Source of the DNA: Centroberyx gerrardi
Lineage: Eukaryota; Chordata; Actinopteri; Beryciformes; Berycidae
Direction: 5' to 3'
DNA: 64,000 bases
Assembly (NCBI RefSeq): GCF_048128805.1
Contig: NC_136013.1
Location: 3,452,043-3,516,042, forward strand
Under the pieces are notes generated by a model, which was not told the DNA's origin, did no database searches, and saw nothing but the letters and a program-made list of their open reading frames with translations. Below are positions 35,142 to 48,399 of the stretch, piece by piece (within the stretch, counting starts at the first letter, position 1; every line of letters begins with the position of its first letter). A program made the position numbers and the translations under genes.

Positions 35142-35632
35142 CAGTGATGGAAGGAGTAGAATCTCCTACTCAAATAGAAGTACTATTACTTTGCTGATAT
35201 TTTACTTAAGTAGAAGTACTGGTGTAAAAATCTAAAATGTAAAAAATGTACTCAGAGTAAAAGTTACTGAGTTACTTTTTAGAAAAGAGAACGTTGTTAG
35301 CTGTGATCTTTTCCATGTGATTCTAACAGGAGGAGAGGACAGAGTTCAAACTAGGTTCTTTAAATTGGGAAATTTGGAAATTACACAATAAAGTGCAGAA
35401 ACAAAGTAAAGTCAGATTCCGCTTCTCACTATGAATGGATTCACAATTTGTCAGTTTACGTTGGTCCAGTTTCTGATGTTTGTGGAGAGACATAAAATCT
35501 GTCCTCTGTAACGGATTTGATTTAAAATGTAGTGAAGTACAATCTTTCAGTAAAAATGTACTTAAGTAAAAGTAAAATTACACAAAACACAATTACAGTA
35601 ATGTGAGTAAATGTAATTGCTTCCACCTTTGC
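35142..35632 (+). mobile_element. hAT-like MITE, copy A
   Basis: It begins CAGTGATGGAAGGAGTAGA and carries AAGTAGAAGTACTGGTGTAA, GTTACTTTTTAGAAAAGAGA, CTGTGATCTTTTCCATGTGA and AAGTGCAGAAACAAAGTAAA in order, ending with TGTAATTGCTTCCACC. The same body recurs at 48144-48648 (inverted), 50873-51345 and 56247-56715. Confidence 0.7.
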
Positions 35633-36171
35633 TTATATGTCAAATAAGCATTTCTGCTAATGTCCAAAATGTTTTTGTATAATCCAGCGTCTAGTCTTAA
35701 GTCTGGTGTGTAAATGTAGGTCTGGGTTCAGTTTAGTATTTTTTTATTACTTTAAATAAATTAATCGGTTAATCAGCTGCTGTCTGCTCTCTCTCTCTGT
35801 TGTTATGACTTCAGCAGTCGTTTCAGTCTGTCTCTTTCTGCACATGTGAAACACGTGAACTTGTGAATGTGACATGTATGTACGTGTATGTTTACATCTA
35901 CCTGCAACAAACCTCACCGAGTGAAATACCTCTTGCATGTTTTTAACGTACCTGGTGATTCTGTTGTGTATTAAATGTAATAGAGAGTGTACAAGATACA
36001 GTAAAAGAATTGTAGGAAATCGCTCTGGACTCACTTTACCAAGTTTATTTATAAATGAGGAAAAATATACATCAGTGAAAACAATAACATATAACACTGT
36101 TTTGATGAATAAAAATAACCAGCATTAATATCAGAGTATTACCCCCCCAACCCCCCATCAGCATTTCCCCC

Positions 36172-36172
<1 letters not shown>

Positions 36173-36222
<50 letters not shown>
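36173..36222. repeat. (CA)n microsatellite
   Basis: About 24 uninterrupted CA units, preceded by a C-rich stretch. Confidence 0.95.
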
Positions 36223-36225
<3 letters not shown>

Positions 36226-36583
36226 TACTGTGAAAAGCACCCTGTTGGCTAACACTGACCATCAATACTGTAGCTTACATTTATACAGTGAGTATAACAC
36301 TCGTTTGATCATTTTAAAGTAGGCCCGCTTCACCAAAAGTTTATTACTTGGTCAGGTGTGTTAATAATTACCCACAATGCCATTTAAATAGTATCTCTAC
36401 ACATCGTTGTCACACACTGAGATGGTGGCATCTATATACAGTTCATTCAGCGTGCAGAAATCAGGTTAAATTCAGCATAATTTCTTCCTGACCCAAGAAT
36501 CTCACGTGCAAAAAACAATACACAATATATACACAAACGTACCATAGACAGCAAAAACGTGTAATACATAAACTATAAAAATG

Positions 36584-36589
36584 TTTATT
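36584..36589 (-). terminator. Candidate tnfaip2 polyadenylation signal (AATAAA on the minus strand)
   Basis: TTTATT on the plus strand is AATAAA on the minus strand, about 195 bases after the tnfaip2 stop codon. Confidence 0.5.
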
Positions 36590-36783
36590 TTTTACTTTAT
36601 TTTATACTATTTAAATGGCACTGTGGGTGATGATTAACGCACCCGACGAAGACCAAACCAAGCTGAAATGTTTGTATGATAATTTTTTGGCGGAGCAGAA
36701 TTTGGCGTGTGGACCGACTTCAAAATTACTGAATGTTTTCTCCTCCACTACCAGCAGAGGAAGTGGAGGTTTGAGCGTAACTC

Positions 36784-39700
36784 TCATCTGAGCTGCACTC
36801 TGGAGAAAAAAGGCCGAGCAGCATCGACGTCGGTTTCAGTCAAATTATCCAGGAAAGTTTCTTTGACCGTTTTCCTGTCGGCAGCGGAGAGGTTGGTCTT
36901 GAGCTTGAGCAGAGCTGAAAGGTGTTTGTCACTGTGGGGAAAAAGAGAAAAGGATTTTAAAAAAAAACCAGCATTTTAATCTAATCCATGACTTTCTGAA
37001 TCCCTAGCCCTGGCAGTGTTAGTAGCATTTTATAGAGAGCTTTCAGGTGTTGTAACCATGGATGTAACACACCTTCTGGCGGCCATATTGGAGGAGTTTA
37101 GCTCTTGAAGAAATGATTGTGTTTCTAAATGCACAACTGTTTTTGACTGAACTGATCATTTCATCACTGATCCATCTGATTGATTTAGTGTTTAGATAAT
37201 GTTAGCTTGTTAGCTAGCTAACAAGACACTGTCTTGTTGTTAACACATCTGATTAGCACATTAGCTAACGTATCTAGTAGCAGCTAGCGTTAGCATGTTC
37301 ACATTAACATCAGTGTGTTTGCTGGCTAGTTAGCTAGCTAACAGTTTGTTCAGGTTAACTGAGCTGACTCTTCTCAAGCTACAACTCAGAGTGTTTTGGA
37401 GTAGAGACTAGGGCTAAAGACAAGACAGTTTACTGAGTCACAGTAACCAAATCCACCTTATCACACTATTCACTTTTACTGAGAATGTTAATGAATTCTC
37501 CATTGGACCTCCATGACGGAGCCAGATGTGGCTGCAGGGAGATTTGTGATGCAACTGCAAAGTCAGTGAGCTCCACAGGGAATTGAACCTCTAACTCTGG
37601 CAACACTCCCATTGACCTGTATAAAGCTGCTATTTGGTTCAGGTACCAAGATACTCTTTATGGCACCGATCCACACGGCAACTTTCTTGGCAACTCAGAC
37701 AGAAAATGTTTCCTCTGCACTTCTGCTTTCATCACATCATAACATCATGTTGCTGCCAGGAAACATCTGAACACATTGTTGTCCTTTTGGCTCATTTTGT
37801 TTCCTGTTGCTGGAAGTGTTGCTCATCTACAGTCGAAAAAATGACCTTGCATCATCACCCTAATGCAATGGAAACCATTAACTGGATTATATTGTTCTAT
37901 TCGAGTTACCTCAGTTACACTTTAAACAACTGAGCTAAATAGAGGAATACATATCAGTGTGATATATATATGTATGTATTAGTAGTAACAGTAGTATTGC
38001 TTAATTCATCCCACAGATGGAAATTCCTCTAGACAGTACAAATATTTGCAATTGTATTGCAATTGCGATAGAAGTTGCAATACAGTATACAGATTTTTCA
38101 GCAAACAAGAAACATTTTTAATGAAAACCTGACATGATGTTGCTTATGATTGCTCTGTTTGCATACAATTAAAGTTTTTTTACAATGTGTAATTTAATTT
38201 ATAGGCCAGAAATTGGGCTCAGCACCAGAACATCTTTTTAGGAGTGAATTTTGAGTAGTTTATAGTAGTTTATATTGCATTTTTTTTGCATATTTTTTTT
38301 GTATTAATTGTGCAGCCCTGTCACACACTGTAGAGCAGAACAAGTAATGTGAGAAGTGAAATGACAGAGAGGAAGGGTGCGGAGGGTAAAGGTCACCTCA
38401 GGTCGGGGAAGGCGGCTCCCAGTGATGTGACTTCCATCTGCATGGAGGGAAGGTTTTGGAGTTTCAGCACTTCTGCAATCTTGGGCAAGATGTTGTTCAG
38501 CCAATCCTCCCTCGATCCCTGAGAAGACAGTTTAGGATTTTTTGTTTTTTTGTAATTTGCAAGATTCTTTTTTTTGGGGGGGGGATTTTAGTGACGTCTT
38601 TGGTGGTGAGTATTGTGGTGTCTTTTTCCTTGGATTTTTAGTTGAAGTTTGAGACAAAAACAAAAATGAAAGGAGTAAGATGTTTCCATGCCTCAGTAAC
38701 CTGGTTAAAATCAGACTTTGATTATGGGAAACCTGGCTGCGAAAGATGCCTGGCTTACTCTAATATTAAACTGGTTACTGAGGCATGAAAGGAGTAAGAT
38801 GTTTAACCAGTTTAATATCAGAGTAAGCCAGGCATCTTTCGCAGCCAGGTTTCCCATAATCAAAGTCTGATTTTAACCAGGTTATTCTAATCCAGTTATA
38901 TTTACTGTATATGCTGTGATTGGAGAAGCGGTGCCAATTTAAAGCCGTAATTGTGTAAAATCAAGCTTTAATTTCTGTTTCATTTTACGGACTACACCTG
39001 GCAGAAGCGTCTTGCTTTGGCTTGTCTGTTGGCTTGACTGGGTTGTGACTGACAGGAGGCGGGGCCTAATGTAACCGCAGAGAATGTTAGCTATTGGTTG
39101 AAAGAATTATTTTGGAGAGGAACACATGGGAATTGGACATGTAAAAACCCAGAAGCAGAATCTTGTCTCTTCTTGTTTACAAGCAGAAACTGGATTCCCG
39201 GATGCAACGGACTGTAAAAGTTTGTAACCTGATATTTGGGTTCTGATGCAACTTTGCAAAACACGACTGTCAGTTTCTCATTCCCACTGATGGATTACCT
39301 TTACTGACTGAATTAGTCTCAGAGTCTCAGAGTTGTTTTTCTGTTGTTTGGAATTGAATGGGAGTGAATGAGCCTGAGTGGTTTGTCAAAACTGATTTAA
39401 AAATATCCAATCATGGCGCATGCATGTAAGAACAGCCAGAAATAGCATTAAAAGGGATGGAAAACGTAAAAAAAATGAGCAAAAACTCAAATCACGCTGG
39501 AATTGTCCTTTAAATAAAGGTTAAATGAAATGACTCACGGCTCTGCTGAACAGCTGGCTCAGCCTCTGTCCCTCCTCTGTCACGATCCTGGCTGCTCGCT
39601 CCTGCAGCTCCTTGTCCTTCAGCTTCACTTTTCCCCTCAGGAGCCGCCGGACGTATTCCACCGTCACCTCCTGCTGCAGCTGGCCCATCAGCCTCTGAAA

Positions 39701-42700
39701 CCAGTCAAACAACAAAGTCAGTCAATTAGTCCGTCAATCAATCCACCTGTGTATCCGTCTGGCTATTTACATATAATGCCAGAATGTCATATTTAATTGA
39801 TCCCTGTAGGGAAATGATTTTTTTGTTTGCTGCTCAATCTGTGATGAATCAGTCAGTCGACAAGTTGATGCAAAATAATCATTGTTTCAACTTAAAATCA
39901 CATTAATTTTAACTTGTGTTTTTGGAGTCCAGTCAAAATGCTAAACTCAGTGAAATGAAAGTATGAAAGTTCACTGATGATTGTAATTCCTCTTGACTTT
40001 AGCAGGGCAGCTTGTGAATTTGAGTTGAAACGACAGCGGTGTGTTTCAGTCTACCTGCTGGCAGGACTCGGTCAGGCCCTGCAGGTCCTTAATGTGTTCT
40101 TCCAAACTGCCCAGCAGCTTCTCAAACACCTGCTCCTTCAGCCAGTCGCTTGTTCCCAGAGTGCGGTACTGTGGCTGTGAGAGGGGAGAAGGCAGGATAT
40201 GAGACTTTGACACACCGCAACAGTTTACACTAGATTTCACCACAAGCAGGCAAAAAGCTGTGACTGAGAGTTCACTGAGAATATCCTGATTTGAAAGCCT
40301 GAGCGTTAAACCTGTCTGATCCGTGTTTGCAGAGTTCTACTGTGCTACAACAGCAACAGTAAGATGGGGTTTTTAAATTTAAAAAAATACCTGTTTTTTA
40401 ATATTCTGGAGCAGATACTCCTTGCAAAAAAGACATTTTAATATTTATATTTAGGCATTTAAGGGTAGAATAAGTTTAATTTGCCAGATCAGGAAAGCAA
40501 TGGTCATGTATGAGAGAAGTGCAGGAAAAGAAGGTTGAGTGGTAGAAGGATTTGAATTTGAATTAATTAATTTTGCAGCTCTGGATCACTTAATGTGTAA
40601 AGCCTGTTCTTGTGCAAATAATCCCTAATTTGCTTTGTAAAACATTGAGATCTCTTGTAATTTGGTGAAATAACCCCTACCTTGAGTTGCTTGTGCACGG
40701 GGCTTAATAAAAACGTGTGGGCGGATTGTTCCATGGCGGTCACAGCAGACAAACAGTTTTCCCTCACGTCCTCGGGGAAGAGATCTCTCTTCTTAATTAT
40801 GTAGTTCCTGCAGAGAGAAGAAGTCAGAAGATGTCAAGGTGTCCTTCAGCAAGGCATTACAGCCCAGCTGATCCAGTGGAGGACTGGTTTTACTGGTGAG
40901 AGAGTGTGTTACTGTGTCAGACTCTGAAAACAGGCTGAGCTGATAAAGAGCAGGCATGCCCAGCAAAACCCCTTCCTTCCTTACACAAGTAAAGATCAGA
41001 ATAGACTGGGTTAGACTGATATGTCAGTCCAATATATAATATTGGGTTGATATATCAGTCTAACCCAGTTTATTAAATATCGGATATCGTCCAGTCATGT
41101 CGTTTCTCCTGACCACAGCTACAGAAAAACAGTCTTTCTTTGCACATTTTCTTTATTCATTTAATTGTTCAATCATGTTTTCTGTAAATTAATTCTAAAT
41201 TTAAAGGTATGTATCCTAGAGTTTCCCCTACCACTGAATAGGTGTGGTGGGTCTCTCTGCCTTAAAGAGCTGCTGACACTAAAACAATTTCATCAGTCTG
41301 GGTTTCAGTGGAGAGTTTTAGTGTCCCATGATGCTCTGAATGCTGTTTCAGAGGCTTTTCCACCCTGACGAGAATAAAAGCCTGGGGGAAAACACAGTCT
41401 AAAAAATATCTGCATTGGCCTTCAAAGACCGATATCTGTTGAACCTTACTGGATTCAATAACTGGAGACTTTGCACACAGCAAACAAGAATGCAGCTGAA
41501 TGGCTTGAGATCCTTGCATTTGTTAAATTGGGACGCTTACAGAAAGGTTTGGTGTGCGACTCTAACGAGAGAAGCTGCCACTCGGCCTAAAAGAATTTCA
41601 TCTGTGTTGGTTTCAGCGGACGGTTTGAAAGTCACGTAATCTGAATGGTACTTCAGAGACTACTTTTTTTTTTCCTGATTAAGTTTCTTCAGGCTCACAG
41701 AAACGTACCTGAACTGGTCGACAGAGCCGAGGTTCGCCATGACGACCGGCCGGCTGCTCGCTCCGCTTCCCTTCATCACGTCCTCATGGAACTTCTTGAA
41801 GCTGCAGCAGTTTGCGTTTAAAAGCGAAAGAGTTGATTTTCACTTGTGTCTCGACATGCAGCTCAACAGTGGTATGAAATGTGAATGTAATTGTCGCAGT
41901 AATGTCACATCGGTATAGATGAAATATTACCTTTGCAGGAAGTCTTTCAGGAGGCACACGGTGGTCTGGACCTTGCTCTGGTCCCCCAAAAGTATCTCAC
42001 CTGACCGCACTGCACCGTCGATAAACTAAATGCAGAGAGACAGAGGCCATAAAGCAATGAATGGATTTGAAAACAGATTTGAAAATATCTATCAAGTGTC
42101 TATGTCTCTTTTATCTTCTCTTTTGTCTCCTGTTGTTAATGTTATTACTATTTTGTTGTATAATTACTTTGGCAATGTAGGAAACATCTTGCCACGTCAA
42201 GTGAAAAATCCCCATGAAAAACATTTAGCATAACATATGTCATCACTAAAAAAACGTCTTCTCTGCTGTTTAACTGGATATTTCATAGCTTTATATATAC
42301 ATGACTGAGCACATTTTTAGCACCGGTGGCCCCAGTGGGAGTCAAACCTTCCAAGGGAATTGAACCCCTAACCCCGGCAGTGTTAGTGCCTTGCTCTACC
42401 TATCAAGCTACAGGACCACTATGACCTTGATGTGAAACCCCAAGACTTTTCCAAGACTTTCCATAACTAATTCAAAGCACTTCCATGACCTAAAAAAAAA
42501 GTTCTTCCTTCCTGGTTTGTTCACGTTGTTATTCAGTCTCGTTTCCAGCATCTACTGCAATGAATGTGTGAAACAAGTTGTGTGCTGTATTCCTGTAAAG
42601 TGACGGCTTTCTTAAAATTCCCTGATATTCCCTGGCTTCCCCAGATAATTCATCAACTTCCCTGACTTCCCCCCGGTCTGGAATGCAGCTTCTCCAGGAA

Positions 42701-45700
42701 TTCCCTAACCAATGGGAACCCCAGATCTGACGTAGCGAGGCGCCAAGCTTTACCTGGACGACGTCGAAGGCCAAAGGACTGAAGAAGTAGCCGTCTCTTC
42801 TCTCCAGCTCGTCTCCGTTCTTCCACGCCTGCTCCGCCTCCCGCAGGACTTGGTTAATATAAGTCTGCAGCTCCGCCTGAACACACAGCAGCATCGTTAG
42901 TGTCCGTTATGTACCTTCATTTATTCAGGGTAAGGTCTTGCAAAACTATCCTTTCTACTCATAAATGAAACAAAACAAAAAATACATATGAAATGATGTT
43001 AGCTTCCGTCTTTTATGTTTATGCGCAGGGTAAAAAAATATGAAAGATCCCAAACTTTTTACCTGTGTGTTACTCAGATGTTGCTCCTCCAGCGGTCCAT
43101 ACAGCTCCTCAGGCAGCAGCGCCCCCAGATCTTCATAGTCGATCTCTAGAACCAGTTCCTTATTCTGAAATATTCTGACACAGAAAGCAGAAGCTACATT
43201 AACTTTCATTAACGCCCTGACAAGTTTATCATTTCACATATTTGGGTCACAGAAAGCAAAAGCCATATATCCTTTTATTAACTGGAAAAATCAATCAATC
43301 TGTTGCAATTTGCAAAGTGTTGCAATTTACTCTTTTGGTGAACCCACTTTCCCTCAATCTGCCTCGTCTACTTCTACTTCAGTTAGTGATTTCCTACGTT
43401 TCCCAGAATGCCTTTCGACATCCTCTAGAGAACCGTTGTGAACTTGTTGCATTCAGATGTAGGTTAGATATGAAGGTCAAGAGAGCGATAGTGAGAGCAT
43501 AGTAAGAGCAAGAGAGCGAGTTTCTCCTGACGAGAAAAAGCAAGAGTCGCTCCCCTTGCTCAAAACTAAACATGTCTTGTTGCTGCATTGCATTCTGGTC
43601 TATCTCCTGCTCTTGTGGGTGGAGAAATTGGTCTCTCTGCTCTTCTATGATGGATTTCTCCCTGTATGACTGTTGAACGTCAACAACAAAATGGTCCCAC
43701 AAATGCAAGGTGCATCACCAATAGCTGTTTTTTAACCCCTTGCACCCTGACTTTCCCCTTAAATTTCCCCTTGAGTAGCTTCACAGTTAGAATTTTTTTT
43801 CCATACTATACGACAATGTCACATACATATTCTATATCTGCTTTCATACACATTTCGCTGTAATTCAGCCTGACATGTTTGGCATCTTTGGAAACCTTGG
43901 GATCTTGACTAGAATTTAAAATACAGTTCTGTGGGTTTGAACAAAGCATGGCCACGCAACATGTGTTTGTAATAATCGACCCGCCGGCGGGACGGCAGGA
44001 TGGACTAACAGTGTTACAGTGTTTAAGGGTGGATTTTTCCATTTAATAACGTGACGGTTAATTAATACAAACACAAATTTGGACCTCAAGAATAAACACG
44101 AGTCTTACCTTGGGTAGTGATCCTTCACCCAGTGCAGCATGGCGGCGCAGTCCCTTCCTGCGAGCCCGAACTCCGCGATCCTCTTCAGCCTGGCGCTGAA
44201 GGCTTGGTGGTACAACCTGGCGTAAAGGTTACAGACGTCCAGCTCCGGCGGGTAGCAGCCCTTCACGCCCCTCGCCACCCGCAGCAGGTCGTCCTTCAGC
44301 TGCTTGCCCATGGCGCACACGTCCTGCTGGATGGACGACTGCTGCCCCTGCTCGCCGGGCATCGAGGCGCTGTCCATACGCTCCTCCACCAGGCTGCGGA
44401 GGGTGGAGTCGTGCAGCTTCCTCCAGCGAGCCGGCCTCCACGGCGGGTTTTTCTGAGGTCTCAGAATCCACAGCCGGTCTTGCTGCTCCTCCTGACACAC
44501 CGCCTTCAACGCCGACGTCAGAGCCTCCGCGTTTCCCTCCTCCGAGCTGAGAGACCGCTTTAAAGCCTGCTCCACCAGGCAGACCAGGGTCCCGCGGTCT
44601 GCGGCCAGCTTGCGTTCTTCCTCTTCATGGTGCTGAAGCGGCTCTGTCTCTGCTATCTCTCCGAACAGACGCTCCTCTCTGTCTATCAGCTGCCGGCCGG
44701 CTTCACACAGGTGGCGCCGCTCGAGGTTTTGCTCAAACGTGAGCAGCTCTGGGGAGGAGAGCGAAGAGGAGGTGAAGGTTGTGTGAATGTTGTTTGGAAT
44801 AAACTGCCTGGTGGTCTTTCCACTGTAATATTCCTATAGATTTACTGTAATATTCCTCTAAGGACTTAAAGTGTTTCTATAGTACTCAATAGTGACTTTA
44901 TAGTGGCCTGCTATTTTTTTCTCTCAGTTTCACTATAATATGCCAATAATATCCCTATGGACTTTAAGTGTGTCTATCAATAGTAACTTTATAGTGACCA
45001 TATTACACTTTGTTTTTTTTATCTCCTAGAATTTTCTGCGGTGCATACAGTATTTTTTACCTATAGCAGCTGCATGATATTTCAAAGTTTTGCTGTGATA
45101 TTTCTATAGTGCCCTTCTAAAACTTATTAAAGGATTACTAGTGTTTTTTTGTAAGGGTGAAATTGTAAAATTAACATGATAGCAGGTAGGCTACATGTAA
45201 CAGGCACTAACCTAACCTATAGTAGGACATATTGTGAGTAATAAGTTCAGGGGTGATTACAAACTACAAACTACAGACATCATCTTCTGAATATCAAATA
45301 TTTTCTTTTGGTAATAGGCCTATTTTATAATAGCATTGTATTTGTTTTGCCATCTATTTGGCTAATAAGGAACTTTACTGTATGTTTACTGTGTAAAATC
45401 ATATAAAGTTTAGTTAAAGAAACACTTTTCATTACATTCATCACTTATTTTTTATCTGCTATGGTGTCACTATAGTATTCCTTTAATAATCCTATAATAT
45501 TCTTATAAGGACTAGGCCTATAGTGTACTGTCATAGTCAATAGTGGTACTTTAGTGACTTTCTCATACTTTATAGCTTTTATCTCCTATGGTATCACTAT
45601 AATATATTCCTATAATGATCCTATAATATTGCTATAACGTTATCCTATGGACTATAGTGGATGTGTGGAATTGAATAGTAAGTTTATAGCGACCTTCTCG

Positions 45701-45997
45701 TACTTTATGGTATTTTTTCTCCTATGGTATCACTACAATATTCCTATAGTATTCCTATAATATTACTATAGCAACTTTTAGTTTTGCTGTGATATTTGTA
45801 GAGTATCACAGGATTACTATAGGTGTCTGCTCACCCTCAACAGCGCCGGGTGAATCCAGGCCATCAGCGGCGGGGACAGCGGGAGCAGGGGGGTTCACAC
45901 CGGACTGACCGTTGGAGTTTCGTCTTAATTTCGGGAGTTTTAAGTGAAATCGTTTCCCTCGTTTGTCCGTGGGAGAGTCGAGCTTGCCGCCTGCCAT
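36784..45997 (-). CDS. tnfaip2: TNFAIP2 (M-Sec), Sec6-family protein
   Basis: TNFAIP2/M-Sec is a cytosolic exocyst-related factor that promotes membrane protrusion and tunnelling nanotubes. Eleven minus-strand exons join in frame: 45997-45835, 44748-44109, 43174-43063, 42876-42754, 42025-41931, 41801-41709, 40807-40681, 40174-40055, 39694-39539, 38518-38397 and 36931-36784 (stop 36786-36784). The product is 632 aa. The N-terminus is basic (KRGKRFHLKLPKLRRN). The 640-nt second exon holds the first helical part (CQEEQQDRLWILRP, HQAFSARLKRIAEF). The end aligns with human TNFAIP2: WLNNILPKIAEVLKLQN, KHLSALLKLKTNLS and ARPFFSRVQLR against WLQPALPTLAEIIRLQD, GHLSAILAIKGNLS and SRPLFSLIKVG. Position on the same strand as eif5, and downstream of an exoc3l4-like gene, also fits TNFAIP2. 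A possible alternative upstream exon is at 48690-48755. Confidence 0.9.
37555..37628 (-). mobile_element. tRNA-derived SINE fragment in the last tnfaip2 intron
   Basis: On the minus strand, AGAGTTAGAGGTTCAATTCC contains a B-box (GGTTCAATTCC) like that of the element at 42330-42425. The A-box half is degraded. Only the tRNA-like head is recognisable. Confidence 0.45.
38697..38884. mobile_element. Near-perfect 81-bp foldback element, last tnfaip2 intron
   Basis: Left arm 38697-38777 and right arm 38804-38884 are reverse complements over 81 bp with one mismatch, separated by 26 nt. The end word is TAACCTGGTTAAAATCAGAC. The spacer repeats, as direct copies, GAAAGGAGTAAGATGTTT found just outside the left arm (near 38668). 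The arrangement suggests a recent inverted duplication or a young foldback transposon. Confidence 0.85.
41030..41405 (-). repeat. Dispersed fish repeat, family 2, copy 3 (inverted), in tnfaip2 intron
   Basis: Reverse-complement words of the copy at 26395 are present (AGAGTTTTAGTGTCCCATGA, TTCAGAGGCTTTTCCACCCT). Sequence with GATATCAGTCTAACCCAG and GGATATCGTCC lies on the left side. Confidence 0.6.
42330..42425 (-). mobile_element. tRNA-derived SINE head in tnfaip2 intron
   Basis: On the minus strand, GTCCTGTAGCTTGATAGGTA GAGCA (A-box region) is followed about 30 nt later by GGGGTTCAATTCC (B-box). This is a tRNA-like head with pol III promoter boxes. The acceptor stem cannot pair properly, so it is a SINE and not a functional tRNA. 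Confidence 0.65.
44850..45790. repeat. Degenerate TATAGTATTCCTATAATATT-type repeat, tnfaip2 intron 1
   Basis: Words such as ATTCCTATAG, TCCTATAATATT and CTATGGTATCACTA recur many times across almost 1 kb without strict periodicity. It fills most of the first intron of tnfaip2. No exon was seen in it. Confidence 0.5.
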
Positions 45998-46002
45998 CGC
46001 TC

Positions 46003-47345
46003 CTGCGCGAGAGGAAAGAGAAAAACAGGACGGTTAACGGACTGACGAGAGCGGCGTCAAGCTAGCTAAGAGTAAAACATAGTACTTCCTGTGTAACCGT
46101 CAAAACAAAACAGATCTTACTATACGGATGTTCGTCTTTTAAAGGACATTGCTTTTATAAGGTTAAATTGTGTTAAATATGTATCTACCAATGTAAGACT
46201 TCTTGATTATTGGTGTTTTCTTGTATTTTCAATAACAAATAATCAAAAACAAAAAACCCTTACTGACGAACACAAGTTGCTTCCGGTGACATTTTTCAAA
46301 ATAAAAGCCACATTCACTTATGTTGCAATGTTTTTTAAGTAAGTAACCTACTTTACTTACTATACATACTTGCCTAAGTACTAAAGTGAAAAGAAAGAAT
46401 ATGTTTAAGGAGGAATCTGAGATCTGTAAGCGAAAACTCAACAGTTGCTTTTTGCCAAAGTCCTTTTTCACCGCAACCCATACTGGATTCCATAATCATA
46501 ATTATGGAAGATGAAATAGGGCTACCAAAATACACAGACACAACAACACAAGAGCCATTCCCTCTGCAGCTCTGTAAATATACATGCATTTAAAGACATA
46601 TACTGTAGAGGTAGTAGGTCTACAGTACAAAATGTTAGTGTCCCTTCACTGTTTTAAGCCTACTCCTCATCATCATCACCACATGATATGTATAGGCTAA
46701 CATGCTTTCCTTTAAAGCAAGTTTTAAGCAAATCTCAAAGTGCTACAGTAAAAAGTGAATTAAAAGCAGGTAAAAACAGCACAACAGGAGTGGAAATGAA
46801 CTGCACAAAATGGTGAACTTGACACTAAATCATATACTTTTTTGTTTTTTCACTCTTCAGGCTTATTTACTCGATGAATAACTGAAAACACAAATTATTT
46901 TTTATCAGCATCTAACCCCAGGTTTAGTTTAGTTTATTACTTTATCTGACAGGGACAGTGCATATTAATAACATTTCTGAAAATATGCCAGAGTTAGCCA
47001 AAAAGGCAAATTTTCATCTGTAGTCCCCGGGCAGGCAATAGTTGAAAGCACAAACGTTAAGAATAAAAACATTGGAAATACAATCAACGATAAAAACAGG
47101 TAAATGAATGCAAGGAAGTTTTCAGTTTCAACTAAAAATCTCAACTGTCCACAACTGACCCCGGTTTCCCCTCTTCACTATTTATTATACAGATAATAGA
47201 ACAACAGGAAAATACATTTATATGGTGGAATAATGTAATATTACTCACCAGATCATACAGCCTGCTGCTTTGTTTGAAACAGAGAAGCTGAATTGTTTAT
47301 ATAGCTTTTGGGCTGCTGGCTCCTCCTGCCCCCCCAACCCCACCC

Positions 47346-47401
<56 letters not shown>

Positions 47402-48143
47402 CACCTCCCCCCACCCCCCACCCCACACACACACACACACAGCGAAAGACAGGGTCATTTAAAGTCACTTTGAGCTGGGGTTTTTTTCTTTTAGAGGGGA
47501 AATAGTAAAGGAGAGACTTTCTGCCTGTGTTGATGTATAAAACAGACTGAATTCTCCTGAGGCAGAGCTGGAATACAAACTTCAGTGTTATTTTCACAAA
47601 ATCTGATGGTTTAATTGTCTGGTTTAATGACTTAATGACATAAGGCATACACAGTATTCTACTACACGATTTAAATTCTAATGTTAATGTTTCGGCTAAA
47701 TGAAAAATGTTGATGGTGGCTATAATGTTTGTTTGTTTGTTTTATTGTTTGTTTTTGTTTACACATTTGTTTGTTTAGTCAGTTCTTTAATCAGAGGGCC
47801 TAGGATATGAATTGATATATATATCTTTTTAAAATATTTTGTTTGACATATATTTAAATATATTGAACAGATACATTTATTATATATCATTACATTATGC
47901 AATGACTATGTTAAATAGATCTATGTCAAATACAAATTGTAAACATTGCACTAAATCTATCAGAATATTGAATATTGAATCTTTCTGAACAATTTGATTG
48001 TTCAGAAAGAACAATCAAAGTCAAGTTTTAGTCAAGTTTGCTGTTTTTCCATTTGTTACATTGAAAGCAGGTCAGCCATGTTCTCAGCTACTGAATGTGT
48101 GTTGATGACAGTTGGATGAGATGTACTGAACATGGAAGCAGTC
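46003..48143. other. Upstream region or 5' intron of tnfaip2; simple repeats, no gene
   Basis: The ATG exon of tnfaip2 is preceded (minus strand) by a pyrimidine tract and CGCGCAG, which could be a splice acceptor at 46004-46003. The stretch holds a (CT)n(CA)n compound microsatellite at about 47352-47440 and AT-rich DNA. Nothing else was recognised. Confidence 0.5.
47352..47440. repeat. Compound (CT)n(CA)n microsatellite
   Basis: (CT)n then (CA)n, interrupted by CACCTCCCCCCACCCCCCAC, then (CA)n again. Confidence 0.95.
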
Positions 48144-48361
48144 CAAGAGTGAAAGTAACTAGTTACATTTACTCCAGGTACTGTAATTGAGTAGCTTTTT
48201 TCTGTACTTGGACTTTTTTGAGTATTGTTTAAAGTCAGTCATTTTACTTTTACTGAAGTATTGTAGCTACATTTTAAATCGCATCCATTACAGAGAACAG
48301 ACTTTGTGTCTCTCCATCAGCATCAGAAACTGGACCAACGTAAATTGACAAATTGTGGATC

Positions 48362-48399
<38 letters not shown>

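Noticed and set aside
42330-42425. tRNA gene on the minus strand
   Set aside because: A- and B-box-like sequences are present, but no cloverleaf with a paired acceptor stem can be drawn. It is a SINE head.
42529-42894. 121-codon minus-strand frame as a single exon
   Set aside because: Only 42876-42754 is a tnfaip2 exon. The rest of the frame reads into the intron past a GTAAAG donor.
44117-44563. Plus-strand open frame of 148 codons
   Set aside because: It is exactly antisense to the large GC-rich second exon of tnfaip2, whose own frame has family similarity and splice signals.
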